The notes under the pieces were generated by a model, which ran no database searches, was not told the origin of the DNA, and saw nothing but the letters and a program-made list of their open reading frames with translations. DNA of 64,000 nucleotides from Roseiarcus sp963835215. GTDB taxonomy: Bacteria > Pseudomonadota > Alphaproteobacteria > Rhizobiales > Beijerinckiaceae. A program made the translations under genes and the position numbers. The stretch covers positions 1,364,001-1,428,000 of the forward strand of contig CAWIES010000002.1 of NCBI GenBank assembly GCA_963835215.1, in the 5' to 3' direction. Below are positions 1 to 8,862 of the stretch, piece after piece (position 1 is the first letter of the stretch; every line of letters starts with the position of its first letter).

Positions 1-1
1 C

Positions 2-160
2 GTTCCGCCCAAGGGCGCCTGCGACGAACGCGAGGCGGCCGACGGCGAGGGCGGCGAGGGCGCGCACATCGATTTTGTCACCGACGATCTCGCTGGCTTC
101 CTTGAGCGGATCAACGACCAGCTCGCCGCTCGCCAGACGCCGCCGCTCGCCGCTGAGTGA
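2..160 (+). CDS. C-terminal end of an unidentified protein (cut by window edge)
   Basis: An open frame enters from the left edge and ends at a TGA at 158-160, giving about 52 residues. The first part is acidic and glycine-rich (DEREAADGEGGEG). It is followed by a likely amphipathic helix (FVTDDLAGFLERINDQLAARQ region) and a short Pro/Ala tail ending in AE. The codon pattern is GC-rich at third positions like neighbouring genes, which supports real coding. Nothing in the fragment identifies a family. The frame is inferred only from its openness and the clean stop. Confidence 0.4.
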   Translation, partial: VPPKGACDEREAADGEGGEGAHIDFVTDDLAGFLERINDQLAARQTPPLAAE

Positions 161-201
161 AGCGCGTCGTAGCTGAGCGCGGCCAGCGGCGGCGCCTACA
201 A

Positions 202-1029
202 TCAAACCTGCGGGCCGCGCCGCTTCTCGGCCACCGCGACCGCAAGCGTCATCGCGAGGCAGAAGGTCGCCGCCAGAGAGCGGAACGAGCCGAAATCGCT
301 CTCGACCACTTCCAGCCGCGCGTCGGCGAGGCGGGCGAGCGGGCTCAGCGCGCTGTCGGTGACGACGATGACCGGCGTCTTGCCGGCGCGGGCCGCCTTG
401 ACCCGCTCGAGGGTGAAGGGCGCATAGGGCGCAAAGCTGACGGCGAGCAGCGCATCGTCTTCGCCGGCCGCCGCCAATTGCTCGCGCCCCAGGCCGCCGA
501 CGTCGTCGATCAGCGTCGCGCCGACCCCGAGCTGGGCGAGCGCGTAGACGAGATAATGCGCGACGCAGAACGATCGCCGTTGGCCGACGACATAGATCAA
601 CCGCGCCTCGGCGAGCTTCGCCACGGCTCCTTCGAGGTCCTCACGCCGCAATCCGCCGCGCAGCTTGGCGATCGACGCGGCGGCGGAATCGGCAAAGCCC
701 GAGAGCAGGCGTAGCGGATCGCCGCTGTCGAGCGCGCCGTGGTGCAGGGCTTCGAGGCGTTTGGAATAGTCGGGCCAGCGGTCGCGCAGATGCGCGCGGA
801 ACACGCCTTGCAAATCGGAGAAGCCGGCAAAGCCGAGCGCCTGGGCGAAGCGCACCAGCGTCGATGCCTGCACCTCGGCCCGCACGGCGACGCGCGCGGC
901 GGTGCCGAGCGCCACTTCGTCGGGATGATCGAGGGCGAAGGCCGCCGCCTGCCGCAAGCGCTTGGGCAGCGCCGGCTCGATCTCGATCAGCCGGCGCTTG
1001 AGCGACTCATAGTCCTGCGGCGCGTCCAT
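202..1029 (-). CDS. MurR/RpiR family transcriptional regulator
   Basis: A 275-residue one-component regulator. Residues about 8-80 form the RpiR-type helix-turn-helix (LPKRLRQAAAFALDHPDEVA, then ASTLVRFAQALGFAGFSDLQ). Residues about 125-255 form an SIS sugar-phosphate-binding domain with the typical strand/loop IYVVGQRRS and the stretch PVIVVTDSALSPLA. The length matches the family. RpiR proteins sense phosphosugars or related metabolites through the SIS domain and control neighbouring catabolic or transport genes. Here the nearest candidates are the hydrolase upstream on the same strand and the BMP-type importer transcribed away from it. The start ATG at 1027-1029 was chosen because the HTH begins just after it. 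The effector cannot be told from sequence. Confidence 0.88.
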   Translation of the reverse strand: MDAPQDYESLKRRLIEIEPALPKRLRQAAAFALDHPDEVALGTAARVAVRAEVQASTLVRFAQALGFAGFSDLQGVFRAHLRDRWPDYSKRLEALHHGALDSGDPLRLLSGFADSAAASIAKLRGGLRREDLEGAVAKLAEARLIYVVGQRRSFCVAHYLVYALAQLGVGATLIDDVGGLGREQLAAAGEDDALLAVSFAPYAPFTLERVKAARAGKTPVIVVTDSALSPLARLADARLEVVESDFGSFRSLAATFCLAMTLAVAVAEKRRGPQV

Positions 1030-1069
1030 GATCCGGCGTCGTCCTCGCGGGGCCTGTCGCCGGGCAAAC

Positions 1070-1085
1070 TAGAACAAACGTTCCA
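1070..1085. promoter_or_regulatory. Candidate operator upstream of the RpiR gene
   Basis: Within the 121-base gap between the RpiR gene start and the stop of the hydrolase gene lies GAAC-AAAC-GTTC (1072-1083), a short inverted repeat that also holds the palindrome AACGTT. Its position about 45 bases upstream of the RpiR start would suit autoregulation. The arms are only four bases, so chance is a real alternative. Confidence 0.2.
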
Positions 1086-1150
1086 AATTTGATAGCCGCA
1101 GGCATGTTAGCTCGCGATGGCGACCGGCAGCGCCTGGCCGGACCCCGCGT

Positions 1151-2284
1151 TCAGCGTGCGGAATCGCCGTTGAGGTTGACGATCGCGCAGTTCGCCGGAC
1201 TGGCTTTGGCGCAGAAGTCGAGCGCGCCGCGCTTGGCGAGCTCAGCCGACGCGCGCCCGCTCGCCCAGCCGAAATGGGCGCCCTCGCCGACAGCGAAAGC
1301 CTTGTTGGGCCCCGCCTCGAGATAGGCGGCGAACGCCTTTTGGCCGCGAGCGTCGAGACTGCGTGGACGCGGAGTCGCACTGGCGACGTCGATCCGCGCG
1401 CCGCCCGGCGCCAGGGCGTGGGCGGCAAGAAATCGGTCGACGATCGGCGACCAGACGGCGACGCCATTGGCGCTGAACAGCATGTGTCCATCCTCGCCGA
1501 ATGGCGGGGCGGCGACGAAGCTTAGCTGGGCGCCGCCCTGCACGAAGGCGCGTGTGAGTTGGCTGACCAGCCGCGGCCCAAAGAAATGATCGTTTTGGGC
1601 GGACACCCACAGCACGGGGACTCGCGACGTCCGGCCGTATTGCGCGAAGGCGTCCACCAGCCGGTCCTCTGCGCACACCCCGTCGGCGCTCGTCGATCCG
1701 CGGCCGGGAGCGAAGGCCAGCGCCGCGGCGAGGCCAGGGGGCGCCTCGGCGCTCAGCGCCACGGTCGCGAACGCGCCGGCCGAGACGCCGACGCTTATCC
1801 ATTTGTCCTTGCCGACGTAAGGCTGCGATTCCATGAATGTCGCGACCGCGGCGATGTCCGCCGCCCCGGCCAGTCCCGCCTGCGTATAGTCCGGGTCGGC
1901 GCAAGATCCGTAGGATTCGGCCCAGTCGCCCTGCGAACGCCCGTATCCTCGACGCGTGAAACTCACGGCGACAAAGCCGCGCCGGGCGAACGCCTGCGCC
2001 TGAGTCGACATGCCGAACGGCGACATCGTCGAGCGATCGCCGGGGTCTCGCGGCGACCCGTGATTGATCACGGCGAGCGGGTGGGGCCGCTGATCGTCCG
2101 GGCGCATGACGAGCGCGTCCAGTTCGACCGTCGAGCCGCCCACGACCGCGGGAATGGTCAGCGATTCCTGGAGGATTCCCTCCGCTCGGATCGGCTCGGC
2201 CGAAAGGGAGATGGCGAAGAGCGCCGCCAGGGCGGCGGCCAGGGCGTTGGTCACGACAGACTTTGGCGGCGTCGCCTCGCGCAT
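1151..2284 (-). CDS. Exported alpha/beta hydrolase (dienelactone-hydrolase-like)
   Basis: A 377-residue secreted serine hydrolase. Residues 1 to about 35 form a signal peptide (hydrophobic ALAAALAALFAISLSA, then AEPIRAEG). The hydrolase fold shows the oxyanion motif HGSP (75-78), the nucleophile elbow GVSAG with Ser168, a candidate acid Asp232 (SAQNDHFF) and His267 (GEDGHMLF). The start at 2284 is preferred over an upstream in-frame start at 2419 because GGAGG sits 6 bases before it and the signal peptide follows directly. It lies upstream of and codirectional with the RpiR regulator. Likely substrates are esters or small lactones in the periplasm, but the sequence does not define them. Confidence 0.8.
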   Translation of the reverse strand: MREATPPKSVVTNALAAALAALFAISLSAEPIRAEGILQESLTIPAVVGGSTVELDALVMRPDDQRPHPLAVINHGSPRDPGDRSTMSPFGMSTQAQAFARRGFVAVSFTRRGYGRSQGDWAESYGSCADPDYTQAGLAGAADIAAVATFMESQPYVGKDKWISVGVSAGAFATVALSAEAPPGLAAALAFAPGRGSTSADGVCAEDRLVDAFAQYGRTSRVPVLWVSAQNDHFFGPRLVSQLTRAFVQGGAQLSFVAAPPFGEDGHMLFSANGVAVWSPIVDRFLAAHALAPGGARIDVASATPRPRSLDARGQKAFAAYLEAGPNKAFAVGEGAHFGWASGRASAELAKRGALDFCAKASPANCAIVNLNGDSAR

Positions 2285-2499
2285 GGATCGCCTCCGAACC
2301 TTCTCTCGCTCTTGCGGCGGACTTGATAGGCGCCCGATCCTGGCGCCGCAACAGCGCCTGCGGCTTTGAAGACGCGTCTGCCGCTTGGCGGACGCGCCGC
2401 GCCGTGCGAAGCATGGCATGGGCGCCGCCGGGGGGCGTGGGCCTGGAACTTGCTAGCGCACAAGGGTTGGGTCGCAAGACGGAAGGGGCGCGCGGCGAA

Positions 2500-4065
2500 A
2501 TGTTGGACAATACGGCAGCCGGAACCGGCCCGACCCTGCAACTGCACGGCATCACCAAGCAATTTCCCGGCTGCCTCGCCAACGATCACGTCGATCTGAC
2601 GGTCGGCCGCAATGAGATCCACGCCCTGCTCGGCGAGAACGGCGCCGGCAAGAGCACGCTGGTCAAGATCATCTACGGCGTGATGCAGCCGGACGCGGGC
2701 GAGATCATCTGGCAGGGCGAGAAGGTCACGGTCGCAGAGCCCGGCCCACGCGCGCCGGCTCGGCATCGGCATGGTGTTCCAGCATTTCTCGCTGTTCGAG
2801 TCGCTGACCGTCGCCGAGAACATCGCGCTCGGCCTCAACGATCCCGCAGGAGCGCGTCGGCCTGCGACGAGCGCATCATCGAGATCTCGCAGCGAATATG
2901 GCCTGCCGCTCGATCCCGACCGCACGGTGCACGATCTGTCGGTCGGCGAGCGCCAGCGCATCGAGATCGTGCGCTGCCTGCTGCAGAACCCGCGCCTGCT
3001 GATCATGGACGAGCCGACCTCGGTGCTGACGCCGCAGGAGGTCGAGAAGCTGTTCGCGACGCTGCGCCGCCTCGCCGCGCGAGGGCTGCTCGATCCTCTA
3101 CATCAGCCACAAGCTGGAGGAGATTCGCGCGCTGTGCGACGCCGCCACGATCATGCGGCTGGGCCGCGTCGTCGCCGCATTGCATTCCGGCGCGAGAAGA
3201 CGGCCAAGGAACTGGCCGAGATGATGATCAACGCTGAGCTCGAGCCGACCGCTCGCAGCCGGCGGGTTGTCTCGAGCGCGCCGCGCCCGCGGCTGGTGGT
3301 TGACAATCTGACCCTCGCCTCGCCCAATCCTTTCGGCACCGATCTCAAGTCGATCAACTTCTCCGTCGCAGCCGGCGAAATCCTTGGCATCGCCGGCATC
3401 GCCGGCAACGGGCAGAGCGAACTGATGGACGCGCTGTCGGGCGAGGTTCCCGGCCGGGCGGCCAGAGACGATCCTCATCGACGGCGTCGCCGATCGGCCA
3501 CATGGGGCCGCGCGATCGGCGCGCGCTCGGCGGCTGCTTCGTGCCCGAGGAGCGCAACGGCCACGGCGCGGTCGGCGCGATGAGCGCTTGGCCGAGAACG
3601 GCTTCCTCACCGCCGCGACCCGTCAATCGCTCGCCCGCTTCGGCTTCGTGCGGCAGGCGGCGCACTTTGATTTCGCCCGCGAAGTCATTCAACGCTTCGA
3701 CGTGCGCACGACCGGCCCCAAGGCTCAGGCGCGCTCGTTGTCGGGCGGCAATCTGCAGAAATTCCTGGTCGGGCGCGAAATCATGCAGGAGCCGACCGTG
3801 CTGGTCGATCAACCAGCCGACTTGGGGCGTCGATGCCGGCGCGGCGGCGGCGATCCACCGCGCCTTGGCCGAACTGGCGGAAAACGGAGCGGCGGTGATC
3901 ATCATTTCGCAGGACCTCGACGAGATTTTCCTGGTCTGCGACCGCATCGCGGTGATCGCCGGCGGACGATTGTCGCCGCCGATGCCGGTCGCCGAGGCGA
4001 CGATCGAAGAGATCGGCTTGGTGATGGGCGGGGCGACGATGCGCGACGAGGCGGCTCATGTTTGA
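2500..4065 (+). pseudogene. BMP/simple-sugar-type ABC importer ATP-binding protein, disrupted by about ten indels
   Basis: Reassembled across frames this is a double-domain ATPase of the nucleoside/sugar importer class (YufO/RbsA-like, about 510 residues). The first cassette shows Walker A GENGAGKST, the Q-loop VFQHFSLFE, the signature LSVGERQRIEI and Walker B LLIMDEPTSVL. The second shows GIAGNGQSELMDALSG, the signature LSGGNLQKFLVGRE, QPTWGVDAGAA and IIISQDLDEIF. Reading must change frame near 2740, 2855, 2896, 3080, 3182-3194, 3460, 3488, 3583 and 3808. Most events are explained by one or two extra bases. No internal stop is needed once frames are joined, so the damage is recent or is an assembly artefact. 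It overlaps the next permease start by 8 bases. As written, no functional ATPase could be made. Confidence 0.85.
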
Positions 4066-5153
4066 ACTGGTCCGTCTCGTTCCGCGCGGGCGACCCTCGC
4101 CCTTCTGGACTTACGCTTCGCCGGTGCTGGCGATCGTGCTGACGGTCATCGTCAGCGGCGTGATCTTCTTCGCCATGGGCAAGCCGCCGGGGGCGGCGGT
4201 CTACACGTTTCTGATCGCGCCGCTGGTTCAGACCGGCGGATTGTCGGCCCTCGCGGTCAAGGCGGCGCCGCTGATCATGATGGGCGGCGGGGCTCGCGCT
4301 TTGCTATCGCGCTTCGGTGTGGAACATCGGCTGCGAAGGCCAGTTCACGCTGGGCGCGATCTGCGCCGGCGGTCTCGCGCTCGCCTTGCCCAATCTGCCG
4401 TGGCCGATCCTCTACCCGCTGGCGATGATCGCCGGCGTGATCGGCGGCGCCGCGACCGCCGCGCTCACCGCCTGGCTGCGCACCTCGCTCAACGCCAACG
4501 AGATCCTCTCCAGCCTGATGGCGACCTATGTCGCGCAGTACCTGCTGATCTATCTCGTCACCGGCCCGTGGAAGGACCCGCAGGGCTTCGGCTTCCCGCA
4601 GACGGCGATGTTCTCGGATGCGGCGACGTCGCCGATCCTGATCCCCGGCACGGGCGTTCACTTCGGTTGCCTCGTCGCGCCCCTGGCGGCGATCGGCGTC
4701 TGGCTGTTGATGTCGAAATCGACGCTCGGCTTCCAGTTGCGCGTGGTCGGCGAAGCGCCACGCGCGGCGCGCTTTGCCGGCTTCAGCGAGCGGCGGCTGA
4801 TCTGGGTGGCGATGCTGGTCAGCGGCGGCCTCGCCGGTCTAGCGGGCATGTTCGAGGTCACCGGACCGATCGGACAGCTCACCACCCAAATCTCGCCCGG
4901 CTACGGCTTCACCGCGGTCATCGTCGCCTTCCTCGGCCGCCTGCATCCGATCGGCGCGATCTTCGCCGGCCTGTTGCTCGCGCTCTCCTATCTCGGCGGC
5001 GACGCGGCGCAGATCGACCTTGGCTTGCCCAACGCCGTCACCGGCATCTTCCAGGGCATGCTGCTGTTCCTGCTGCTCGCCTGCGACATTCTCATTCTGT
5101 ACCGTCCTCGCTTGCCATGGTGGCGCGGCGCGAGCGTGGGGGCCGCGCAATGA
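4058..5153 (+). pseudogene. BMP-type ABC importer permease 1, one extra base near 4288
   Basis: An inner-membrane permease of the simple-sugar/nucleoside ABC family (YufP-like, BPD_transp_2 fold), about 364 residues after repair. The N-terminal part begins at the ATG at 4058 with a hydrophobic segment (ASPVLAIVLTVIVSGVIFFAMG). The conserved core continues in another frame from about 4290 (ALCYRASVWNIGCEGQFTLGAI, then many hydrophobic helices and NEILSSLMATYVAQYLL). A single extra G in the run GGCGGCGGGG around 4284-4291 restores one frame, and the total length of 1096 bases is 3n+1, as expected for one insertion. It overlaps the second permease by 4 bases (ATGA), the normal coupling in these operons. 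Confidence 0.85.
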
Positions 5154-6073
5154 TCTTCTTCCTCACCAGCTTCGTCGTCAGCGTCATGGCCGCCTCGACG
5201 CCTCTGCTTTTGGCGGCGACCGGCGAACTCGTCGCCGAACGCTCCGGCGTGCTCAATCTCGGCGTCGAGGGCATGATGCTGGTTGGCGCGGTCACCGGCT
5301 TCATCGTTGGCCACACGACCGGCAGCGCCGCGCTCGGCGTCGTCGGGGCCATGTTTGGCGGCGCGGCGCTTGCGGCGGTCTTCGGCGTGCTGACGCTGAC
5401 CCTTCTTGCCAACCAGACGGCGGCCGGCTTGGCGCTGACCATTTTCGGGCGCGGCTTCAGCTCGCTCGCCGGCGCCGCCTTTGTCGGCATCAAGGGCGCG
5501 GAGCTGCCCAAGCTGCATATCGCCGGCCTGTCCGACATTCCCTTCTTCGGCCCGACGCTGTTCTCGCAGGACGCGCTCGTCTACGCCTCGTTCGTCATCC
5601 TGGCCGCGGTCGGCTGGTTTCTCAATCGCAGCCACGCCGGCCTGATCTTGCGCGCGGTAGGCGATTCCCACGACGCCGCGCACGCCATCGGCTATTCGGT
5701 CAACCGCATCCGCTTCGGCGCGACCTTATTCGGCGGGGCGATGGCGGGCCTCGCGGGGGGCTATATGTCGCTCGCCTACAGCCCGCTGTGGGCGGAGAAC
5801 ATGACCGCCGGGCGCGGCTGGATCGCGCTGGCGCTGGTGGTCTTTGCCACCTGGCGGGCAGGCTGGCTGCTCGGCGGCGCCTATCTGTTTGGCGCCATTA
5901 TGTATCTTTCCCTTTATGTCCAGGGGATCGGGGTGCCGGTTCCCTCGGCGCTGATTTCGGCGCTGCCCTATATCGTCACCGTCGTCGTGCTGGCGATCAT
6001 CGCCCGCGACCGGCGCCGTATTCGGCTCAACCAGCCCGCGTGTCTTGGGAGGTCCTTCGCCGCCGGCGCTTGA
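5150..6073 (+). CDS. BMP-type ABC importer permease 2
   Basis: Second inner-membrane permease of the importer (YufQ-like), 307 residues. It has the family hallmark near the N-terminus (LLLAATGELVAERSGVLNLG, then VEGMMLVGA), several membrane helices, NQTAAGLALTIFG, and a conserved cytoplasmic loop LRAVGDSHDAAHAIGYSVNRIR that contacts the ATPase. The ATG at 5150 overlaps the stop of permease 1 in an ATGA junction. The gene is intact, unlike its two upstream partners. Its last codons and the stop lie inside a 36-base sequence repeated immediately downstream, so the extreme C-terminus (GRSFAAGA) may have been altered by the duplication. Confidence 0.9.
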   Translation: MIFFLTSFVVSVMAASTPLLLAATGELVAERSGVLNLGVEGMMLVGAVTGFIVGHTTGSAALGVVGAMFGGAALAAVFGVLTLTLLANQTAAGLALTIFGRGFSSLAGAAFVGIKGAELPKLHIAGLSDIPFFGPTLFSQDALVYASFVILAAVGWFLNRSHAGLILRAVGDSHDAAHAIGYSVNRIRFGATLFGGAMAGLAGGYMSLAYSPLWAENMTAGRGWIALALVVFATWRAGWLLGGAYLFGAIMYLSLYVQGIGVPVPSALISALPYIVTVVVLAIIARDRRRIRLNQPACLGRSFAAGA

Positions 6074-6124
6074 GGCGCGGCGTTGGTCGGTCCTTCGCCG
6101 TCATGGCTTGAGGCGCGGCGTTGG
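6051..6124. repeat. 36-base direct repeat, two copies, spanning the permease 2 stop codon
   Basis: Copy 1 (6051-6086) and copy 2 (6089-6124) both begin GGTCCTTCGCCG and end GCTTGAGGCGCGGCGTTGG, differing only in the middle five bases (CCGGC against TCATG). The spacing is 38 bases. The repeat includes the TGA of the permease gene, so the second copy carries a spare gene end. This looks like a local tandem duplication. Confidence 0.85.
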
Positions 6125-6317
6125 GCGCCGCGTTTTTGGCGCTGCGCCACTGGATTGGGCGCCAGTCGGGGGACAATCCTGCTATGCCATGGCCTGCGCC
6201 TTGCTTGTGGAATGGGCGCTTATAGAATTGGCAGGACGACGGCGAGGCGCGAATGCGCGCCGCCGATGGCAGGCAAAAACGGTTGGTGCGTGGACTTTTT
6301 CAGCAGGAGTTAAGGCG

Positions 6318-7400
6318 ATGGATCGTCGTACATTCAACACTTTTCTTGGGGGCGGACTGATCGCCGCCGCGGCGCCGCTGTCCTTGCGCGGACTCGCCGC
6401 CGCCGAGCCGATCAAGGTTGGTTATGTTTATCTCGGCCCGGTCGGCGACTTCGGCTGGACCTACCAGCATGATGTGGCGCGCAAAGAGGCGGACGAACAT
6501 TTCGGCGCCGCTGAAACGTCGGTCTACGTCGAGAACGTGCCCGAGGGCCCGGATTCCGAGCACGTCATCTCCGATCTCGCCGCCAAGGGCTGCAAGCTGA
6601 TCTTCACCACCTCGTTCGGCTACATGAATTACACGCTCGCGGCCGCGAAGAAGTTTCCGGCGGTCAAGTTCGAGCATTGCACCGGCTACAAGCGCGCCGA
6701 CAATGTCTCGACCTACAACATCCGCTTCTATGAAGGGCGCTTCGTCCAGGGCGTCATCGCCGGCAAGCTGTCGAAGTCCGGCGTCGCCGGTTACGTCGGC
6801 TCGATCGCGGTTCCCGAAGTCGTGCAGGGTATGAACGCCTTCATGCTCGGCATGCAGAGCGTCAATCCGCAGGCGAAACTGAAGTTCATCCTGATCAACT
6901 CCTGGTACGACCCGGGTAAGGAAGGCGACGCCGCCAAGGCGCTGATCGACCAGGGCTGCGACGTCATTACGCAGCACACCGATTCGCCGACCCCGCTGCA
7001 GGTCGCCGAAAGCCGCGGCGTGCTGGCGTTCGGCGAAGCGACCGACATGGCCAAGTTCGCGCCGAAGGCCGAGCTGTCGGCCAACGTCAACGTCTGGGGC
7101 CCTTACTACATCAAGCGCATCCAGGCGGTGATCGATGGCACGTGGAAGAGCGAAGACGTCTGGGGCGGCTTCGCCGCCGGAATGCTGAAGATGTCGCCGT
7201 TCGCCAACATGCCCGACGACGTCAAGGCGCTGGCGCAGCAGACGGTCGACGACATTTCTTCCGGCAAGCAGAAGATCTTTGTTGGCCCGCTGGTCGATCA
7301 GAGCGGAGCAACCAAACTGGCCGCCGGCACGGTGATGGACGACGGCACGCTCGCCGGCCTGCAGTGGCTGGTCCAGGGCATCGAAGGCAAGCTGGGCTAA
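6318..7400 (+). CDS. BMP family ABC transporter substrate-binding protein
   Basis: A 360-residue periplasmic binding protein of the basic membrane protein (Med/BMP) family, which binds nucleosides or purine-like ligands. The N-terminus is a Tat-like leader (MDRRTFNTFLGGGLIAAAAP, then LSLRGLAAAEP). The mature part starts KVGYVYLGPVGDFGWTYQHD, followed by LIFTTSFGYMN, FVQGVIAGKLSKSG and DVITQHTDSPTPLQVAESRG, all typical of the family. AGGAG at 6304-6308 precedes the ATG. It is the last gene of the importer cluster, separated from permease 2 by 244 bases holding the direct repeat, and may have its own promoter. The adjacent deaminase supports a nucleobase or nucleoside ligand by context only. 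Confidence 0.92.
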   Translation: MDRRTFNTFLGGGLIAAAAPLSLRGLAAAEPIKVGYVYLGPVGDFGWTYQHDVARKEADEHFGAAETSVYVENVPEGPDSEHVISDLAAKGCKLIFTTSFGYMNYTLAAAKKFPAVKFEHCTGYKRADNVSTYNIRFYEGRFVQGVIAGKLSKSGVAGYVGSIAVPEVVQGMNAFMLGMQSVNPQAKLKFILINSWYDPGKEGDAAKALIDQGCDVITQHTDSPTPLQVAESRGVLAFGEATDMAKFAPKAELSANVNVWGPYYIKRIQAVIDGTWKSEDVWGGFAAGMLKMSPFANMPDDVKALAQQTVDDISSGKQKIFVGPLVDQSGATKLAAGTVMDDGTLAGLQWLVQGIEGKLG

Positions 7401-7505
7401 GGCCCCTCACCCCAACCCCTCTCCCGCAAAGCGGGAGAGGGGCTCTTCCCTTCTCCCGCTCGCGGGAGAAGGTGGCCGCGCGAAGCGCGGTCGGATGAGG
7501 GCAGC
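7401..7505. repeat. Triple-hairpin intergenic repeat (REP-like)
   Basis: This 105-base gap between two convergent genes is almost entirely palindromic. A 12-bp stem CCCCTCTCCCGC/GCGGGAGAGGGG (7416-7442) has an AAA loop. A second stem CTTCTCCCG/CGGGAGAAG lies at 7450-7470. A third, CCGCGC/GCGCGG, has a GAA loop at 7476-7490. Repeats of this layout are dispersed in many proteobacterial genomes. It can also serve as a bidirectional terminator for the binding-protein gene and the deaminase gene. Confidence 0.85.
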
Positions 7506-8042
7506 CTAGGCTCCCCGCTCTTTCCAGAAATCGCGCTGTAGCGCGGCCGACTCCTCTTCGAGCAGCGGCCCGATCACTTCCACATGCCGCTGGCCCGCCG
7601 CGAACACGGTGCGGCAGGGCAGATCCAGCGTCGGGTTTTCTTCGTGGGCGCCAGTCGCGGCCTTGAGGTCGTGCTCGCTCTGGCCATAGACGAGGCGGCC
7701 GATCCCCGACCAGTAGATCGCGCCCGAGCACATCGCGCAGGGTTCGGCCGAGCTGTAGAGCGTGCAGCCGGCGAGGAAGGCGGCGCCATCGCTCTTCGAC
7801 CCCCATGTTTTCGACGCCCAGGTCGCCAGCAGCCGCTCGGCATGGGCGGTCATGTCGCCCCCTTCCGCGCTGTAGCCGTTGCCCTGCTCCTTCAGGATCG
7901 CCCCGTCGGGACCGACCAGGATCGCGCCGAAGGGATGATCGCCGCCCGCGCGCGCCCGCCGCGCCGCGTCGAACGAGCGGCGCAGGAACGCCTCGTGGGC
8001 GAGAATGGGCAGCGGCGAGGGCGCGGCGTGCGGCTTGTTCAT
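7506..8042 (-). CDS. Nucleoside/cytosine-guanine deaminase family protein
   Basis: A 178-residue zinc-dependent hydrolytic deaminase of the cytidine-deaminase-like fold. The zinc site is visible as HAE (67-69, His ligand plus catalytic Glu) and PCAMC (101-105, two Cys ligands). The N-terminal FGAILVGPDGAIL strand-turn is typical of TadA/guanine-deaminase relatives. The sequence NGYSAEGGDMTAHAE differs from bona fide TadA, so a free-base or nucleoside substrate is more likely than tRNA. It lies convergent with the BMP-type importer, which fits salvage of imported purines or pyrimidines. The exact substrate is not determined by the motifs seen. Confidence 0.85.
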   Translation of the reverse strand: MNKPHAAPSPLPILAHEAFLRRSFDAARRARAGGDHPFGAILVGPDGAILKEQGNGYSAEGGDMTAHAERLLATWASKTWGSKSDGAAFLAGCTLYSSAEPCAMCSGAIYWSGIGRLVYGQSEHDLKAATGAHEENPTLDLPCRTVFAAGQRHVEVIGPLLEEESAALQRDFWKERGA

Positions 8043-8268
8043 GGCGTCGCGTCTCCCCAGGCAAATAGGCCGAGGCTTAGGCTAGGAGAGCGAGCCGGGC
8101 GCTGCAACCCGGGCTCTACGTTAACGCTTCATCAACGATGCCGACGTAACCGGCGCGCCGCCAGAGCATTGCCGCTGCGAAATTTTTACTCTCCTGCGTC
8201 ATGCTCGTCGGCTTCGATGCGCCCTGAGGCGCTCTCGAACTGCGACCCACAAAGTGGGAATAGCGAAG

Positions 8269-8862
8269 ATGAGCGTCGAATTGAAAATCGCCGTATTCGA
8301 CGAACCGACCTCGGCCGACGCCGCCGCGCCGCCCAAGCGGTTCAAGTTCGCGCCGACTTTCGTCATCGACATCGTGATCTCGCTCGCCTTTGTCGCCGCC
8401 GTCTTGCCGCTCTGGGCGGCGGAGATCGACGTCTACCGAGGTCTGGTCATGGCCCCGACCTTTGTCATCGGCGTGCTGATCCTCACTTGCTACGTCGGCA
8501 AGGTCCTGGTCGTCCTTCACCTCGACCAGCGCGGGGGCGATGCGCGCGCCTATGTGAAATCCTCGGCGCTGGTCACCAACGGGCCCTACGGCTGGTCGCG
8601 CCACCCGACCTATTTGCTGGCGATGGTTCAGTTTGTGTTGTGGGCCGCGCTCGCGCTCTACCTGCAGGTCTTCGCCCTGACGTGGCATTGGACGCTGCTA
8701 GCGGCGGCCTTCGGCCTGCCGACGCTGTTCTTCCTGATCAACGACCGCATCGTCATGCCGAGCGAGGAGGCGATGCTCAGCCGGCTGCACCCGGAAGAGT
8801 TTGCCGCTTACGCGCGCCGCGTGCGCCGCTGGTTCGGCCGCAAGGGCGCTCAGCCGGCGTAG
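8269..8862 (+). CDS. Isoprenylcysteine carboxyl methyltransferase/PEMT-like membrane protein
   Basis: A 197-residue integral membrane protein with about four to five hydrophobic helices. It contains the SAM-binding signature of the ICMT/phospholipid methyltransferase superfamily, VTNGPYGWSRHPTYLLAM, and a C-terminal region with EEAMLSRLHPEEFAAYARRVRRWF. In bacteria such proteins may methylate lipids or small molecules at the inner membrane. The target is unknown. ATG at 8269 is chosen with GTGGGAA about nine bases upstream; an in-frame GTG at 8254 is possible. The last 13 bases overlap the 3' end of the convergent TIGR02301 gene. Confidence 0.8.
   Translation: MSVELKIAVFDEPTSADAAAPPKRFKFAPTFVIDIVISLAFVAAVLPLWAAEIDVYRGLVMAPTFVIGVLILTCYVGKVLVVLHLDQRGGDARAYVKSSALVTNGPYGWSRHPTYLLAMVQFVLWAALALYLQVFALTWHWTLLAAAFGLPTLFFLINDRIVMPSEEAMLSRLHPEEFAAYARRVRRWFGRKGAQPA

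Noticed and set aside
6051..6124. Duplication considered as insertion-sequence target repeats
   Set aside because: The copies are separated by only 2 bases, and there is no transposase or terminal inverted repeat.
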